Source: Paenibacillus sp. FSL H7-0357
GTDB taxonomy: Bacteria; Bacillota; Bacilli; Paenibacillales; Paenibacillaceae
DNA length: 64,000 bases
Reading direction: 5' to 3'
Assembly (NCBI RefSeq): GCF_000758525.1
Contig: NZ_CP009241.1
Coordinates: 3,224,001-3,288,000, forward strand
Part shown: positions 8,748 through 16,930 of the stretch, piece by piece
How positions within the stretch are numbered: the first letter of the stretch is position 1
Layout: each line of letters begins with the position of its first letter
Position numbers and translations under genes: made by a program
Notes under the pieces: model-generated
Database searches by the model: none
Told to the model about the DNA's origin: nothing
What the model saw: the letters and a program-made list of their open reading frames with translations, nothing else

Positions 8748-9377
8748 ATGGCGTTTAAAGAAAACGATATCATTTTGTTCCAGGGTGACAGTATCACTGA
8801 TTGCGGGCGCAATTATGAAGACGCTTCATCACTGGGCGTAGGTTATGCAATGATGGCCGCCGCACGTCTCGGGCTGCAGTATCCGGAGAAGAATCTGACG
8901 TTCATTAACCGGGGAATCAGCGGCAACCGCATTACGGATTTGCAGCAGCGCTGGGATAAGGATTGCCTGGACTTGAAGCCGACATGGGTGTCCATTTATA
9001 TCGGGATTAATGATACCTGGCGCCGCTTTGACTCAGGCCAGGAAACTACTGCTGCCGAGTTTGAAGCCGCTTACCGTGATTTGATCGAGCGTACAATGAG
9101 TGCGCTGGATGCCAAGCTGGTGCTGATTGAGCCGTTCGTACTACCTGTGCCGGAAGACCGCAAGAATTGGCGTCAGGATTTGGATCCCAAAATCCATGTT
9201 GTGCGTGAATTGGCACGTGAGTACGGTGCCCCGCTGGTTCCGCTCGACGGCCTGTTCGCTGCGGCTTCCGTTAAAGCGGAGCCGGCGTTCTGGGCAGGGG
9301 ATGGCGTGCATCCTTCTTCGGCCGGACATGCCCTCATTGCCGAAGCCTGGCTGAAAGCGGTAGGAGCAATTAACTAG
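8748..9377 (+). CDS. SGNH/GDSL hydrolase
   Basis: This 209-residue protein belongs to the SGNH hydrolase superfamily, esterases that often remove acetyl groups from sugars or act on lipids. All four blocks are present: block I GDSITD with Ser15, block II NRGISGN, block III GIND, and block V DGVHPS with Asp185 and His188. No signal peptide is seen, so it is probably cytoplasmic. TAGGAGG precedes the ATG, and a TATAAT-like box lies at about 8696. It is a single-gene unit closed by the terminator at 9425. Confidence 0.9.
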   Translation: MAFKENDIILFQGDSITDCGRNYEDASSLGVGYAMMAAARLGLQYPEKNLTFINRGISGNRITDLQQRWDKDCLDLKPTWVSIYIGINDTWRRFDSGQETTAAEFEAAYRDLIERTMSALDAKLVLIEPFVLPVPEDRKNWRQDLDPKIHVVRELAREYGAPLVPLDGLFAAASVKAEPAFWAGDGVHPSSAGHALIAEAWLKAVGAIN

Positions 9378-9424
9378 AGCGCCTAATGATTTTGTTAAAG
9401 CTATCCCATCTGAGTGTGTTCAGA

Positions 9425-9460
9425 GACCGGTCCGTTATTTTATAGCGGACCGGTCTTTTT
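9425..9460 (+). terminator. Terminator after GDSL hydrolase
   Basis: GACCGGTCCG at 9425-9434 pairs perfectly with CGGACCGGTC at 9446-9455, followed by five T. Confidence 0.92.
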
Positions 9461-9639
9461 GATGCGCGGAGCTGAAAATTGGATGAGGCAGACCAATGCA
9501 CGGACATTTCACTCTGCACCTGAAGACTGTTATAATTGTAGGGTACATATTACCGATACTTCATCTAACAAGCTCATGACTAAGCCTGAATAAACGGAAG
9601 GAATTCTCAGAGCCGCCGGGCGTCAGCACAAACCTCAAG

Positions 9640-9754
9640 ATGAAGCTAGTGTTCGGAGAAGCGTATCAGGAATACATTATTTATGAAGAAGTTAACAATC
9701 TATACCGAAATAATAAATATCGAGTACATCTTATAGAGCGAGAGGAATGTTAAA
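9640..9754 (+). CDS. Possible 37-residue peptide upstream of map
   Basis: A short open frame from ATG 9640 to TAA 9754 encodes a charged, Tyr-rich peptide beginning MKLVFGEAYQEYIIYEE. The frame is open back to 9580, and a GGAAGG sits at 9595-9600, too far upstream for this ATG. It may be the downstream end of an older gene or a real small protein; the stop lies 3 bases before the map start, which would allow coupling. I do not recognise it. The rest of the 9461-9757 spacer shows a TATAAT at about 9531 and nothing else. Confidence 0.3.
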
Positions 9755-9757
9755 AGA

Positions 9758-10504
9758 ATGACGAGCGATACAGCAGAGGATTTGCAAGGTCTGAAAGCAG
9801 CCGGCAAGGTGGTAGGTTACACTATCGCCGAGATGAAGAAACATGTAAAACCAGGTATGACGACTGCCGAGCTTGATGCGGTGGGGGCGAAGATCCTGGA
9901 GCAATTTGGTGCAAAATCGGCTCCGAAGGTTACCTATAATTTTCCGGGCAGCACCTGCATCAGCATTAATGAAGAGGTGGCTCACGGCATTCCCGGCTCA
10001 CGCGTCATTAACCCCGGTGATCTGATTAATATTGACGTATCGGCCGAGCTTAACGGTTATTACAGTGACTCCGGCGTTTCTTTTCAACTGCCGCCCTATA
10101 ACGAGAAGCTTGTACATCTGTGCCGCAGCACGGAGGAAACCATGATGAGCGTAATCAATCATCTTCGAGCAGGCATGAAGGTGAATGAGATTGGCAGAGT
10201 GATGGAGAGTGAAGCCCGCAAACGCGGCTACAAAATCGTACGCAATTTATGCAGCCACGGCATCGGCAAATCACTGCATGAGAAGCCTTTCGAAATTCTC
10301 CCGTTTTATAATCCGCGGGTAACTACGGTGCTTAAAGAAAATCAGGTCATTACGATTGAGCCGTTCCTGTCTACCGGGGCTGACTTTGTAGAACAGCAGT
10401 CGGACGGGTGGACACTGAGTGTGAAGGACAATAGCCGGGTAGCACAGTATGAGCACACCATTATAATTACTAAGGGCAAACCGATCATTCTGACAAGCGC
10501 ATAG
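9758..10504 (+). CDS. map: Methionine aminopeptidase, type I
   Basis: The enzyme removes the initiator methionine from new proteins in the cytoplasm. It has 248 residues, the length of the second Bacillus enzyme (YflG/MapB) and not fused to a linker domain. The metal ligands are all visible: Asp93 (NIDVSAEL), Asp104 (YYSDSG), His167 (LCSHGIG), Glu201 (TIEPFL) and Glu232 (AQYEHT); His76 in AHGIP contacts substrate. It is far from the ribosomal protein operon, where the main map gene usually lies, so this is probably the accessory copy. The start has only a weak upstream GAGAGGA. The DJ-1 gene follows after 32 bases. Confidence 0.93.
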   Translation: MTSDTAEDLQGLKAAGKVVGYTIAEMKKHVKPGMTTAELDAVGAKILEQFGAKSAPKVTYNFPGSTCISINEEVAHGIPGSRVINPGDLINIDVSAELNGYYSDSGVSFQLPPYNEKLVHLCRSTEETMMSVINHLRAGMKVNEIGRVMESEARKRGYKIVRNLCSHGIGKSLHEKPFEILPFYNPRVTTVLKENQVITIEPFLSTGADFVEQQSDGWTLSVKDNSRVAQYEHTIIITKGKPIILTSA

Positions 10505-10536
10505 AACCCTGCCGAGGGTGAGAGGAGCGAGCGAAG

Positions 10537-11121
10537 TTGAAAATGGCCTTTATTCTTTTTGATGGAATTACTTTTCTCGATTTTGCCGGATTCTATGATG
10601 TTATCTACCGGCTTGGACAATTTGCCCCAGGTGAAGGGCTGGAATGGGATATTTGCGGTGTTGCGGAAGAAGTGACCGATGAGCTGGGGCTTACGGTCAA
10701 GATCGGCACAGTATTGCCGGATCTGTCGCAATATGATTTAGTCTTCGTACCCGGCGGGATGGGAACGAGAAGGCTCCGGACCGATGAGTCCTTTATCTCT
10801 TGGCTGCGGGGAGCCGCCAATGTGCCTTATAAGGTTTCTGTATGCACAGGCTCACTGCTGCTGGGAGCCGCCGGATTTCTGGAGGGACGCAGTGCAACGA
10901 CGCATCCCGCTGCGTACGATCTGCTGGCGCCCTATTGTGGCAGTGTGGTGAAGACGCGGATTGTACAGGACGGCAGTATAATTACCGGTGGAGGGGTGTC
11001 TGCCTCCATTGATTTGGGGCTGCATGTCATGTCACTGCTTGCCGGTGAAGAGGCCATGCTCTCCGTGAAGAAACAAATTGATTATCCTTATGTGATGCAG
11101 GGCATTGTACAGCGGCAATAA
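10537..11121 (+). CDS. DJ-1/PfpI family protein
   Basis: This 194-residue protein has the DJ-1/PfpI class I glutamine-amidotransferase-like fold. The nucleophile elbow holds Cys103 in SVCTGSLLL, with VPGGMGTRRL at 71-80 and TTHPA after the elbow. This arrangement resembles the isonitrile-hydratase and stand-alone ThiJ subgroup rather than the protease PfpI. I use TTG at 10537 as start because GAGAGGAG lies 8 bases upstream; the next ATG is 6 bases later. No AraC-type DNA-binding domain is attached. The substrate is unknown. Confidence 0.85.
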   Translation: MKMAFILFDGITFLDFAGFYDVIYRLGQFAPGEGLEWDICGVAEEVTDELGLTVKIGTVLPDLSQYDLVFVPGGMGTRRLRTDESFISWLRGAANVPYKVSVCTGSLLLGAAGFLEGRSATTHPAAYDLLAPYCGSVVKTRIVQDGSIITGGGVSASIDLGLHVMSLLAGEEAMLSVKKQIDYPYVMQGIVQRQ

Positions 11122-11148
11122 ACTGTCCAGGAAAACGGGGGAATTAGG

Positions 11149-11964
11149 ATGACTGTAACTAAGACGGTGCCAGTGCCGATTCGGGAATGGATGGAGACGG
11201 AGGAGCAGTGGCCCCTGCTTGCCGGTTATATGCTGGACGGGAGCGGCCTGCCCGGACCACGGGCCAATCTGGAGCTGGCAGAGAGCTTCGCTATGTCTTT
11301 TGCCCGGCCTTCTGTAACGGAGACCTCATGGGCAATGCTTTCGTCATGGGCGCTTATTTCGGACCACGAGGCTGCTGCTAATGATCCCCGCGAGTTTCTG
11401 CCTTTTTGTGCTGTACAGGCCAGCTGTGCGCATTACGGGTATGCTGATGCAGTGCGGCGGACCCTGACAGAAGGCCTGCTGAAGACTGCCATGAATGATT
11501 CCAGATGGCGGCTGCGCGAGGCCGCGGCGATCGGTCTGCAGATCATTGGAGAATATGATTTTTCGCTTCTGCAGGGACTGCTGGATTCATGGAAAGCGGA
11601 GGCTACACTGTTGGAACAGCGCGCCTTTGTTGCCGCTTTAGCCCATCCGCCGCTGCTCAAGGAGCAGATCAACGCACGGTATAGCCTGGATCTGGCCGGC
11701 GGCATTATGGAAGGCATCCTCTCCTCTGAGCCGGGACAAGGCGATCGGGAGCATTATCGCGTGTTGTCCAAGGGTTTAGAATATAGTCTCAGTCTGTTTG
11801 TGGCCAGCGAGCCGGAAGCAGGTTTTGCTATGCTCCGCAGATTTGTACAGAGCGGCGATCCCCGGATGCTGAAGATTGTGAAGAGCAATCTGGGCAAAGC
11901 CCGGCTGAGTAAAAAATATCCGGACCAGGTTGCGGACCTCCTCACAGCATTGACAATGTGCTAA
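11149..11964 (+). CDS. HEAT-repeat-like protein
   Basis: The 271-residue protein is almost entirely helical, with repeated helix pairs such as SRWRLREAAAIGLQIIG and REFLPFCAVQASCAHYG that fit HEAT or PBS-lyase-type repeats. No catalytic residues are visible. It starts 27 bases after the DJ-1 gene behind GGGGGAATTAGG and is probably in the same transcript. Such proteins usually scaffold other proteins; the partner is unknown. Confidence 0.65.
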   Translation: MTVTKTVPVPIREWMETEEQWPLLAGYMLDGSGLPGPRANLELAESFAMSFARPSVTETSWAMLSSWALISDHEAAANDPREFLPFCAVQASCAHYGYADAVRRTLTEGLLKTAMNDSRWRLREAAAIGLQIIGEYDFSLLQGLLDSWKAEATLLEQRAFVAALAHPPLLKEQINARYSLDLAGGIMEGILSSEPGQGDREHYRVLSKGLEYSLSLFVASEPEAGFAMLRRFVQSGDPRMLKIVKSNLGKARLSKKYPDQVADLLTALTMC

Positions 11965-12028
11965 AATGTAACTATTATTGTTGCATCCAAAGCATTCTTT
12001 TGTTTAGGGCAATAAAGGAGAGATTTCC

Positions 12029-12451
12029 ATGAACATCAGCACCCGGTTTGCGGTGGCTATTCATATTCTTACGTTAATCGACAGCAACAAGGAAGGCAAA
12101 AGCACCTCCGAATGGATCGCTGGCAGTGTCAATACCAACCCGGTGGTCATACGCAGAATTACAGGCATGCTGAACAAAGCGGGACTGGTTGATGTCCGTC
12201 CCGGTGTGGCCGGAGCCAAGCTGAACCGCACTGCAGCTGAGATCACGCTGCTGGAGATTTATCGGGCGGTTAATGCGGTGGAGGAAGATTCTTTATTCTC
12301 CGTGCATGAGCACCCGAATCCCGATTGTCCGGTTGGCAAGAACATCGCCGGTGCCATCGTGCCTGTATTCTCCCTCGCCCAGAAAGCGATGGAGAATGTG
12401 CTGCAGGAGGTTACCTTGGACCAGATTATAAATCAGATCCCTGTTTACTGA
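12029..12451 (+). CDS. Rrf2-family transcriptional regulator
   Basis: This 140-residue protein has the Rrf2 winged helix at its N-terminus (MNISTRFAVAIHILTLI, then the recognition helix NPVVIRRITGMLNKAGLVDVRPG). It resembles the YwnA subgroup. Only one cysteine of the sensor region is present (PDCPVGKNI), so an Fe-S cluster of the IscR or NsrR type is unlikely. The target genes are not evident; it lies alone between the HEAT-like gene and a terminator. A ribosome site AAAGGAGAG precedes the ATG. Confidence 0.88.
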   Translation: MNISTRFAVAIHILTLIDSNKEGKSTSEWIAGSVNTNPVVIRRITGMLNKAGLVDVRPGVAGAKLNRTAAEITLLEIYRAVNAVEEDSLFSVHEHPNPDCPVGKNIAGAIVPVFSLAQKAMENVLQEVTLDQIINQIPVY

Positions 12452-12565
12452 GCAGGGAAGGGGATTAAGAGTAATTTAAGTAAACTTTTAGCAAAAACTT
12501 ATGTTTCTTTAAGGTTTCAGGAGTATATTAAAGATCTCCACCCCCCAGTGGATGCATTTTTGCTA

Positions 12566-12602
12566 GGAGCCTGCCGTGCCTCGGCAGGCTCCAATTTTTT
12601 TG
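12566..12602 (+). terminator. Terminator downstream of Rrf2 gene
   Basis: GGAGCCTGCCG at 12566-12576 pairs with CGGCAGGCTCC at 12582-12592, then AA and a T run. It lies 115 bases after the stop; the stretch between them shows nothing else. Confidence 0.85.
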
Positions 12603-12713
12603 GTTTGCTGCAATCCGATGATTCTACAAAATTCAGCAAACCTTTATTAAATTTTCATCCGGATTTAAGCTTTGCCGGTTATAGTAGTCACATGACCCCC
12701 TTATAATAGACCT

Positions 12714-12747
12714 TGACCCTGCCGGACGCTGGCAGGGTCACTTTTTT
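12714..12747 (+). terminator. Terminator-like hairpin, family member 1
   Basis: TGACCCTGCC at 12714-12723 pairs with GGCAGGGTCA at 12731-12740 and a T run follows. No gene on the plus strand ends just upstream, so it may end a short untranslated RNA started near the TATAAT at about 12703. The same hairpin recurs at 33822 and 37607. Confidence 0.7.
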
Positions 12748-12872
12748 GTTCCTGTATAAGGAAATGGAGAGCGCGATAACGTAGCGGGAGCTTTACACAA
12801 TATTCCAAATGAATTAGACTGACACAAGGCATACGAAATGGAATGATTTTTGTGAAAGAGGATGGGATTTGA

Positions 12873-13052
12873 ATGATGACCTTTCTGGCTGTGATTCTAG
12901 GTTTGTTAAGCCTCTTGGTATTTATGCTGATTATTAGAAAAGCGATAGATGATTCGAAAACTTCGCACAAACTGGATATTTTGATTCAGGAGATCAGGCT
13001 GCTGCGCAAAGAAATTAAAGAGAATAAGCATATTATTGATAAACGCCTGTAA
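12873..13052 (+). CDS. Small single-span membrane protein, 59 residues
   Basis: This short open frame begins with two Met codons (ATGATG) behind AGAGGAT and ends 16 bases before the acetyltransferase start. It encodes one N-terminal membrane helix (about residues 3-21, LAVILGLLSLLVFMLII) and a charged C-terminal coiled-coil-like helix rich in Lys and Glu. The architecture, spacing and ribosome site support a real gene. I do not recognise a family; small membrane-anchored coiled-coil proteins of this type are common in Bacillales. Confidence 0.72.
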   Translation: MMTFLAVILGLLSLLVFMLIIRKAIDDSKTSHKLDILIQEIRLLRKEIKENKHIIDKRL

Positions 13053-13068
13053 AAGGGGGAGCTTTGCA

Positions 13069-13620
13069 ATGATCTTATATCACAATCAGGAACTAAGCGT
13101 TAGAAGACTGGTGCCTCCCGATGCGGAGCTGCTTGTGAAATGGCTTTCCGATCCGTTTCTGTTGGAGTATTATGAAGGACGTGACCGTCCGCATACAATG
13201 GCGATGGTGCTGGAGCACTTTTATGAAGAGGAAGCCGGGGAAATCACGCGCGGGATTGTCTGTTATAAATCGCAGGATGTTGGATACATACAGTTCTATC
13301 CTATTGATGCTGAAGAGAAAGCGGAGTACGGGTATACGGATTTTGAAGGCAGAATTTACGGCATGGACCAGTTTATCGGCGAAACTGCATTCTGGAATCA
13401 AGGAATTGGTTCGCAGCTCGTGGGGGAGACAGTTAAATATCTTACCGAGTCGAAGCAGGCGGACAAGATTGTGATGGACCCGCAATGCTGGAATCACCGG
13501 GCGCTGAGAGTGTATGAGAAACTTGGTTTTGTGCGGAGGAAGCTGCTTGTAGAGCATGAATGGCATGAGGGAGAATTCAGGGACTGCTGGCTCATTGAAT
13601 ATGAGGGCAGTACGAAATAA
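13069..13620 (+). CDS. GNAT acetyltransferase, AAC(6')-like
   Basis: This 183-residue GNAT-fold enzyme transfers acetyl from acetyl-CoA. The pattern closely follows chromosomal aminoglycoside 6'-acetyltransferases: an N-terminal VRRLVPPDAELLVKWLSDP, then YGMDQFIGE, the acetyl-CoA loop WNQGIGSQLV, the segment DPQCWNHRALRVYEKLGF, and a C-terminal HEWHEGEFRDCWLIEY. I start at ATG 13069 because GGGGGAG lies just before it; the upstream Met at 13036 has none. Activity on aminoglycosides is an inference by resemblance; a different amine substrate is possible. Confidence 0.85.
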   Translation: MILYHNQELSVRRLVPPDAELLVKWLSDPFLLEYYEGRDRPHTMAMVLEHFYEEEAGEITRGIVCYKSQDVGYIQFYPIDAEEKAEYGYTDFEGRIYGMDQFIGETAFWNQGIGSQLVGETVKYLTESKQADKIVMDPQCWNHRALRVYEKLGFVRRKLLVEHEWHEGEFRDCWLIEYEGSTK

Positions 13621-13631
13621 GGGGATACTTT

Positions 13632-14018
13632 ATGAAAAATAACCATTTATCTATACTGGGGGCCAGCCTTATTCTTGGTGTTTGTTTTATTGTCGGCTGC
13701 CTGGTCATCAGCCATGAAAAGGCGGGTAGCAGCGGAAATGCTTTGCAAGCCCAGAATACTCTGCTGCAGCAACAGGACAAGGCATTAATGACGCTTCAGG
13801 AGGCCGCATATTTTCTGGGGCTGGAAGAAGAGCAGGTGCTCAATATTATGAAAGCGGAAAATGCAATTCTGAGCAATAATGGACCTTTTACAAAAGCAAA
13901 GCTTCCTTATATTAAAATTGATGACGAGTTCTTGTTCACCAGGGAGGACTTATTGAACTGGATTCGGACAGCTACCGCAGAGAAGAGAATATACAGCGGC
14001 ATTAAATTGCTGAAATGA
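13632..14018 (+). CDS. Membrane-anchored protein with excisionase-like HTH
   Basis: The 128-residue protein has an N-terminal membrane helix (about 8-26) followed by a Gln-rich linker and a cytoplasmic domain from about 50. That domain, LMTLQEAAYFLGLEEEQVLNIM and then IKIDDEFLFTREDLLNWI, has the layout of excisionase/MerR-type helix-turn-helix domains that read a short DNA site or a protein. An N-out topology is possible but the HTH suggests that the C-terminus faces the cytoplasm. It follows the acetyltransferase by 11 bases. The function is unknown. Confidence 0.7.
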   Translation: MKNNHLSILGASLILGVCFIVGCLVISHEKAGSSGNALQAQNTLLQQQDKALMTLQEAAYFLGLEEEQVLNIMKAENAILSNNGPFTKAKLPYIKIDDEFLFTREDLLNWIRTATAEKRIYSGIKLLK

Positions 14019-14059
14019 TTAAGCAAGACAATAAGAATGGACCAAACGGAGGAACTTCA

Positions 14060-14797
14060 GTGGAAAAAATTGCAATTATTTCTGATATTCATGGCAATGT
14101 GCCGGCTCTTGAAGCGGTACTCGCGGATATACACGGGCGTAACATCACCCGTATTTTTTGTCTTGGAGACATTGTCGGCAAAGGACCTAGCTCAGACCTG
14201 GCAGTTGATCTGGTGAAGAAGCATTGCGAAGAAGTTGTGATGGGCAACTGGGATGAATTCATCGGCCGGCCCAGCGAAATCGCCGTTGTACAATGGCATC
14301 GGGAGCTGCTCGGCCAAGACCGCCTGAATTATCTGAACTCCCTGCCGTTCTCGATTGAATTCTGGATGAGCGGAAAGTTCATCCGTTTATTCCATGCCTC
14401 ACCGCGCAGCTTAAATGAGCGGGTCCAGCCCTGGGATGATTACGAACAGCGTTTATCCCTGTTCCTATCCTCCGGATTGTGCAAGGAACCAATCATGGCG
14501 GATATAGCCGGATATGGGGATGTTCATAATGCGTACCTTCAGCATCTGGACGGAAGGACGTTACTGAATGTAGGCAGTGTAGGGAATCCGCTCGATCTTA
14601 CCCAGGCCTCGTATTTAGTAATGGAGGGAAGGTATCAAGATCGCGCAATGGCACCGTTAAATCTGCAGTTCGTCAGAGTTCCCTACGATATCGAACTGGC
14701 TGTGCAGCAGGCACAGGAATCTCATATGCCTGACTTGGAACCCTATATTAAGGAGCTTAGAACTGCTGAATATAGAGGCAAGGGCGTGGATCACTAA
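14060..14797 (+). CDS. Calcineurin-like metallophosphoesterase
   Basis: This 245-residue protein has the metallophosphoesterase signature: DIHGN (metal ligands Asp and His), GDIVGKGP, GNWD, FHASP, and GDVHNAY. The layout fits the YfcE/MJ0936-like group of small phosphodiesterases. I start at GTG 14060, which has GGAGGA upstream; the ATG at 14015 overlaps the previous stop but lacks a ribosome site. It probably shares a transcript with the upstream genes and ends at the hairpin at 14802. The substrate is unknown. Confidence 0.88.
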   Translation: MEKIAIISDIHGNVPALEAVLADIHGRNITRIFCLGDIVGKGPSSDLAVDLVKKHCEEVVMGNWDEFIGRPSEIAVVQWHRELLGQDRLNYLNSLPFSIEFWMSGKFIRLFHASPRSLNERVQPWDDYEQRLSLFLSSGLCKEPIMADIAGYGDVHNAYLQHLDGRTLLNVGSVGNPLDLTQASYLVMEGRYQDRAMAPLNLQFVRVPYDIELAVQQAQESHMPDLEPYIKELRTAEYRGKGVDH

Positions 14798-14801
14798 TGC
14801 T

Positions 14802-14834
14802 AAGCCAGACCTGACGGGTCTGGCTTTTCTTTTT
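14802..14834 (+). terminator. Terminator after phosphoesterase gene
   Basis: AAGCCAGACC pairs with GGTCTGGCTT around a 4 to 5 base loop, followed by a T-rich tail. Confidence 0.88.
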
Positions 14835-14842
14835 GAAAGTAA

Positions 14843-14871
14843 TTGACAAACTTATGGAGTGCTACTATACT
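14843..14871 (+). promoter_or_regulatory. Sigma-A promoter for the dioxygenase gene
   Basis: A perfect -35 TTGACA at 14843-14848 and a -10 TATACT at 14866-14871 are separated by 17 bases. The start codon is about 120 bases downstream, leaving a long leader. Confidence 0.85.
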
Positions 14872-14885
14872 AAAGTTAGTTAATG

Positions 14886-14904
14886 TGTAACGGAAACAGT
14901 TACA
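14886..14904 (+). promoter_or_regulatory. Inverted repeat just downstream of promoter, putative operator
   Basis: TGTAAC and GTTACA form a perfect 6-base inverted repeat around 7 bases, right after the expected transcription start. The position suits a repressor site for the downstream gene. In B. subtilis catE is under CatR (DUF24/MarR-like); identity of the binder here is unknown. Confidence 0.45.
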
Positions 14905-14993
14905 AGTGTGAATTGCAAAAATGGAAGTTGTAAAGACTAAGCTGCAATAAGCGGCTAGACACGGACACCAGCATTTATTCAGGAGGAGATATT

Positions 14994-15866
14994 ATGCCAA
15001 CAGCGACATTGCATGAGGGTGTGCAAATTGGTTTAGTGCAGATAAGAGTAAGCAATTTGGAGCGTTCGCTCGCTTTTTACCAGAATGTTGTGGGACTGAA
15101 GATCTTGCGCCAGACCGGGCGCCAGGTGGAGATGACGGCAGACGGGCAGCGTGTACTGCTCATCCTGCGGGAGATCGAAGGCGCGCAAATTCTGCGCCGG
15201 AATTCGGCAGCGGGCTTGTACCACTTCGCCATTCTCGTGCCTGACCGCCCCAGCCTGGGGCTCACGCTGCGCAATCTGATTGACTCTGGGATTCATATCG
15301 GCCAGGGGGATCATCTGGTAAGTGAAGCGCTGTACATTCAGGATCCGGATAATAACGGAATTGAGCTGTACCGGGACCGGCCGCGTGATACATGGAAACG
15401 TGATGCAGAAGGGGATTATATTATGACTACGGACCCGGTAGATGCCGACGGTCTGCTGGCCGCTGCTGAAGGCTTAACCTGGAACGGCCTGCCTGCCGGC
15501 ACCGTGATCGGACATGTGCATTTTCATGTAGGTGATCTTGACCAAGCGAAGAAATTTTATGTGGATGCATTGGGCTTTGAGCCAACAACCCATTATGGAG
15601 ACTCGGCACTGTTTATCTCGGCGGGAGGTTATCACCACCATATGGGCCTCAATATCTGGGCGGGGCAGGGTGCTCCGGCGGCTCCATCTGATGCACCCGG
15701 CATCGATTATTTTACACTGCTGCTATCAAGCAGACAGGAGCTGGCGGAAGTGTCTGAGCGTATGCGGGAGGCTGGTTATACAGTAACTGAGGCAGACGGC
15801 ATCCTTTCGCTCAAAGATCCATGGAACATCGGTTTGAAGCTGATGGTGAACTCGCAATCGGAATAA
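14994..15866 (+). CDS. catE: VOC-family extradiol dioxygenase, CatE-like
   Basis: This 290-residue protein has two vicinal-oxygen-chelate modules, like B. subtilis catechol-2,3-dioxygenase CatE, which opens aromatic rings and protects against catechol-type compounds. The first module ends in DPDNNGIELYRDRP; the second opens with GHVHFHVGDLDQAKKFYVDALGF and has GYHHHMGLNIW. Likely metal ligands are histidines in the HVHFHV and HHHMG segments, though the usual closing Glu in the second module reads GLKLMV, so the exact ligand set needs alignment. AGGAGGAG precedes the ATG. It has its own strong promoter and a putative operator. No CatR or CatD partner is adjacent. Confidence 0.82.
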   Translation: MPTATLHEGVQIGLVQIRVSNLERSLAFYQNVVGLKILRQTGRQVEMTADGQRVLLILREIEGAQILRRNSAAGLYHFAILVPDRPSLGLTLRNLIDSGIHIGQGDHLVSEALYIQDPDNNGIELYRDRPRDTWKRDAEGDYIMTTDPVDADGLLAAAEGLTWNGLPAGTVIGHVHFHVGDLDQAKKFYVDALGFEPTTHYGDSALFISAGGYHHHMGLNIWAGQGAPAAPSDAPGIDYFTLLLSSRQELAEVSERMREAGYTVTEADGILSLKDPWNIGLKLMVNSQSE

Positions 15867-15933
15867 TTTGCTTGTCCATCTTCACTCATTCCCCTATAAT
15901 ATTTGGAAATGAATGAGTGAAAGGGTGTAAATT

Positions 15934-16809
15934 TTGCAGAAATTCAAAATGGCATACGTAATCCTTTGTCATAAAAATCCTGAGCAGATCAATTTGCTGA
16001 TTGATCGTTTAAGTGATGAACATGTGGATTTTTTCCTGCATGTAGACAAGAAGAGCGGCATAGAAGAGCAAATTGTTCACCGTGAACATATTCATTTTGT
16101 AAAAGATCCTGTTGAAGTGCAGTGGGGACATTACAGCCAGATTGAATGCATTCTTAAAGGTTTTGAGCTGATTAAGCAGCATGGTTACTATAATTATATT
16201 CATATCATAAGCGGGCAGGATTTGCCCCTTGTCTCCAATGGAACGATTGTGGAGTTCTTCCAGAAGAACGAGGGGAAGGAATTTGTGAAGTATTTGCAAC
16301 TGCCTAATGAAGCGGAGATGTGGGGCTGCTACTATCGGGTTTCTGTCTATTATCCAAAATTTCTTGTATCGCGGGTAAAAGCAGTCTCCGAGGTGCGCAA
16401 CCGGTACATTAATCTGGTGATGTCGGTGCCTTGGCTTAAGCGGAGTCTGAAGCATCTCCCGGATAAACTATATAAAGGCTCAAACTGGATGTCGATTACC
16501 GGTGAGTGCATGGAGTATATTCTGGAATTCACCCGTACTTCTCCAGGTTATATCCGTTTGTTCAAGAACTCATTCTGCGGTGACGAAATATTCTTTCATT
16601 CGATTATTTTGAATAGTCCGTTTAAGGATAATGTAGTGAATGAAATCAAACGTTATACAGACTGGGAGACCGGACCGGAGTTCCCAAGAACGCTCAGGGC
16701 GGTGGATTACGAACGAATCCGCACACAAGGACAGGGATGCTTCTGGGGCCGCAAGTTTGACTTGGATGTAGACCGCAGTATTGTCGAGGATCTTCTGCAA
16801 AAGTGTTGA
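15934..16809 (+). CDS. Glycosyltransferase family 14 (core-2/I-branching-like)
   Basis: This 291-residue protein resembles bacterial GT14 enzymes, which add sugars in a beta-linked branch. Seen features are the opening MAYVILCHKNPEQINLLI, FFLHVDKKS, VQWGHYSQIECILKG, HIISGQDLPL, and the acceptor segment YKGSNWMSIT with FCGDEIFFHSI. It has no signal peptide or membrane span. The start TTG at 15934 has AAGGG about 9 bases upstream; the next Met is at 15949. It is a single gene, closed by a strong hairpin shared with the convergent gene. The acceptor is unknown, probably a surface polysaccharide. Confidence 0.82.
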   Translation: MQKFKMAYVILCHKNPEQINLLIDRLSDEHVDFFLHVDKKSGIEEQIVHREHIHFVKDPVEVQWGHYSQIECILKGFELIKQHGYYNYIHIISGQDLPLVSNGTIVEFFQKNEGKEFVKYLQLPNEAEMWGCYYRVSVYYPKFLVSRVKAVSEVRNRYINLVMSVPWLKRSLKHLPDKLYKGSNWMSITGECMEYILEFTRTSPGYIRLFKNSFCGDEIFFHSIILNSPFKDNVVNEIKRYTDWETGPEFPRTLRAVDYERIRTQGQGCFWGRKFDLDVDRSIVEDLLQKC

Positions 16810-16876
16810 ACCTTAGGACCACTGGGTCAAAAGCTCTTCAATCCTGATTTGATTACCGGGAGCGGTCGGGATTTCA

Positions 16877-16915
16877 GCAGGAGGCAAGGCCGGATCTACC
16901 GGCCTTGCCTCCTGC
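16877..16915. terminator. Hairpin between convergent genes
   Basis: A 17-base perfect stem (GCAGGAGGCAAGGCCGG at 16877-16893 and its complement at 16899-16915) lies between two converging genes. The T tail is short on both strands. Confidence 0.8.
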
Positions 16916-16930
16916 TTGTTCTGCAACCAG

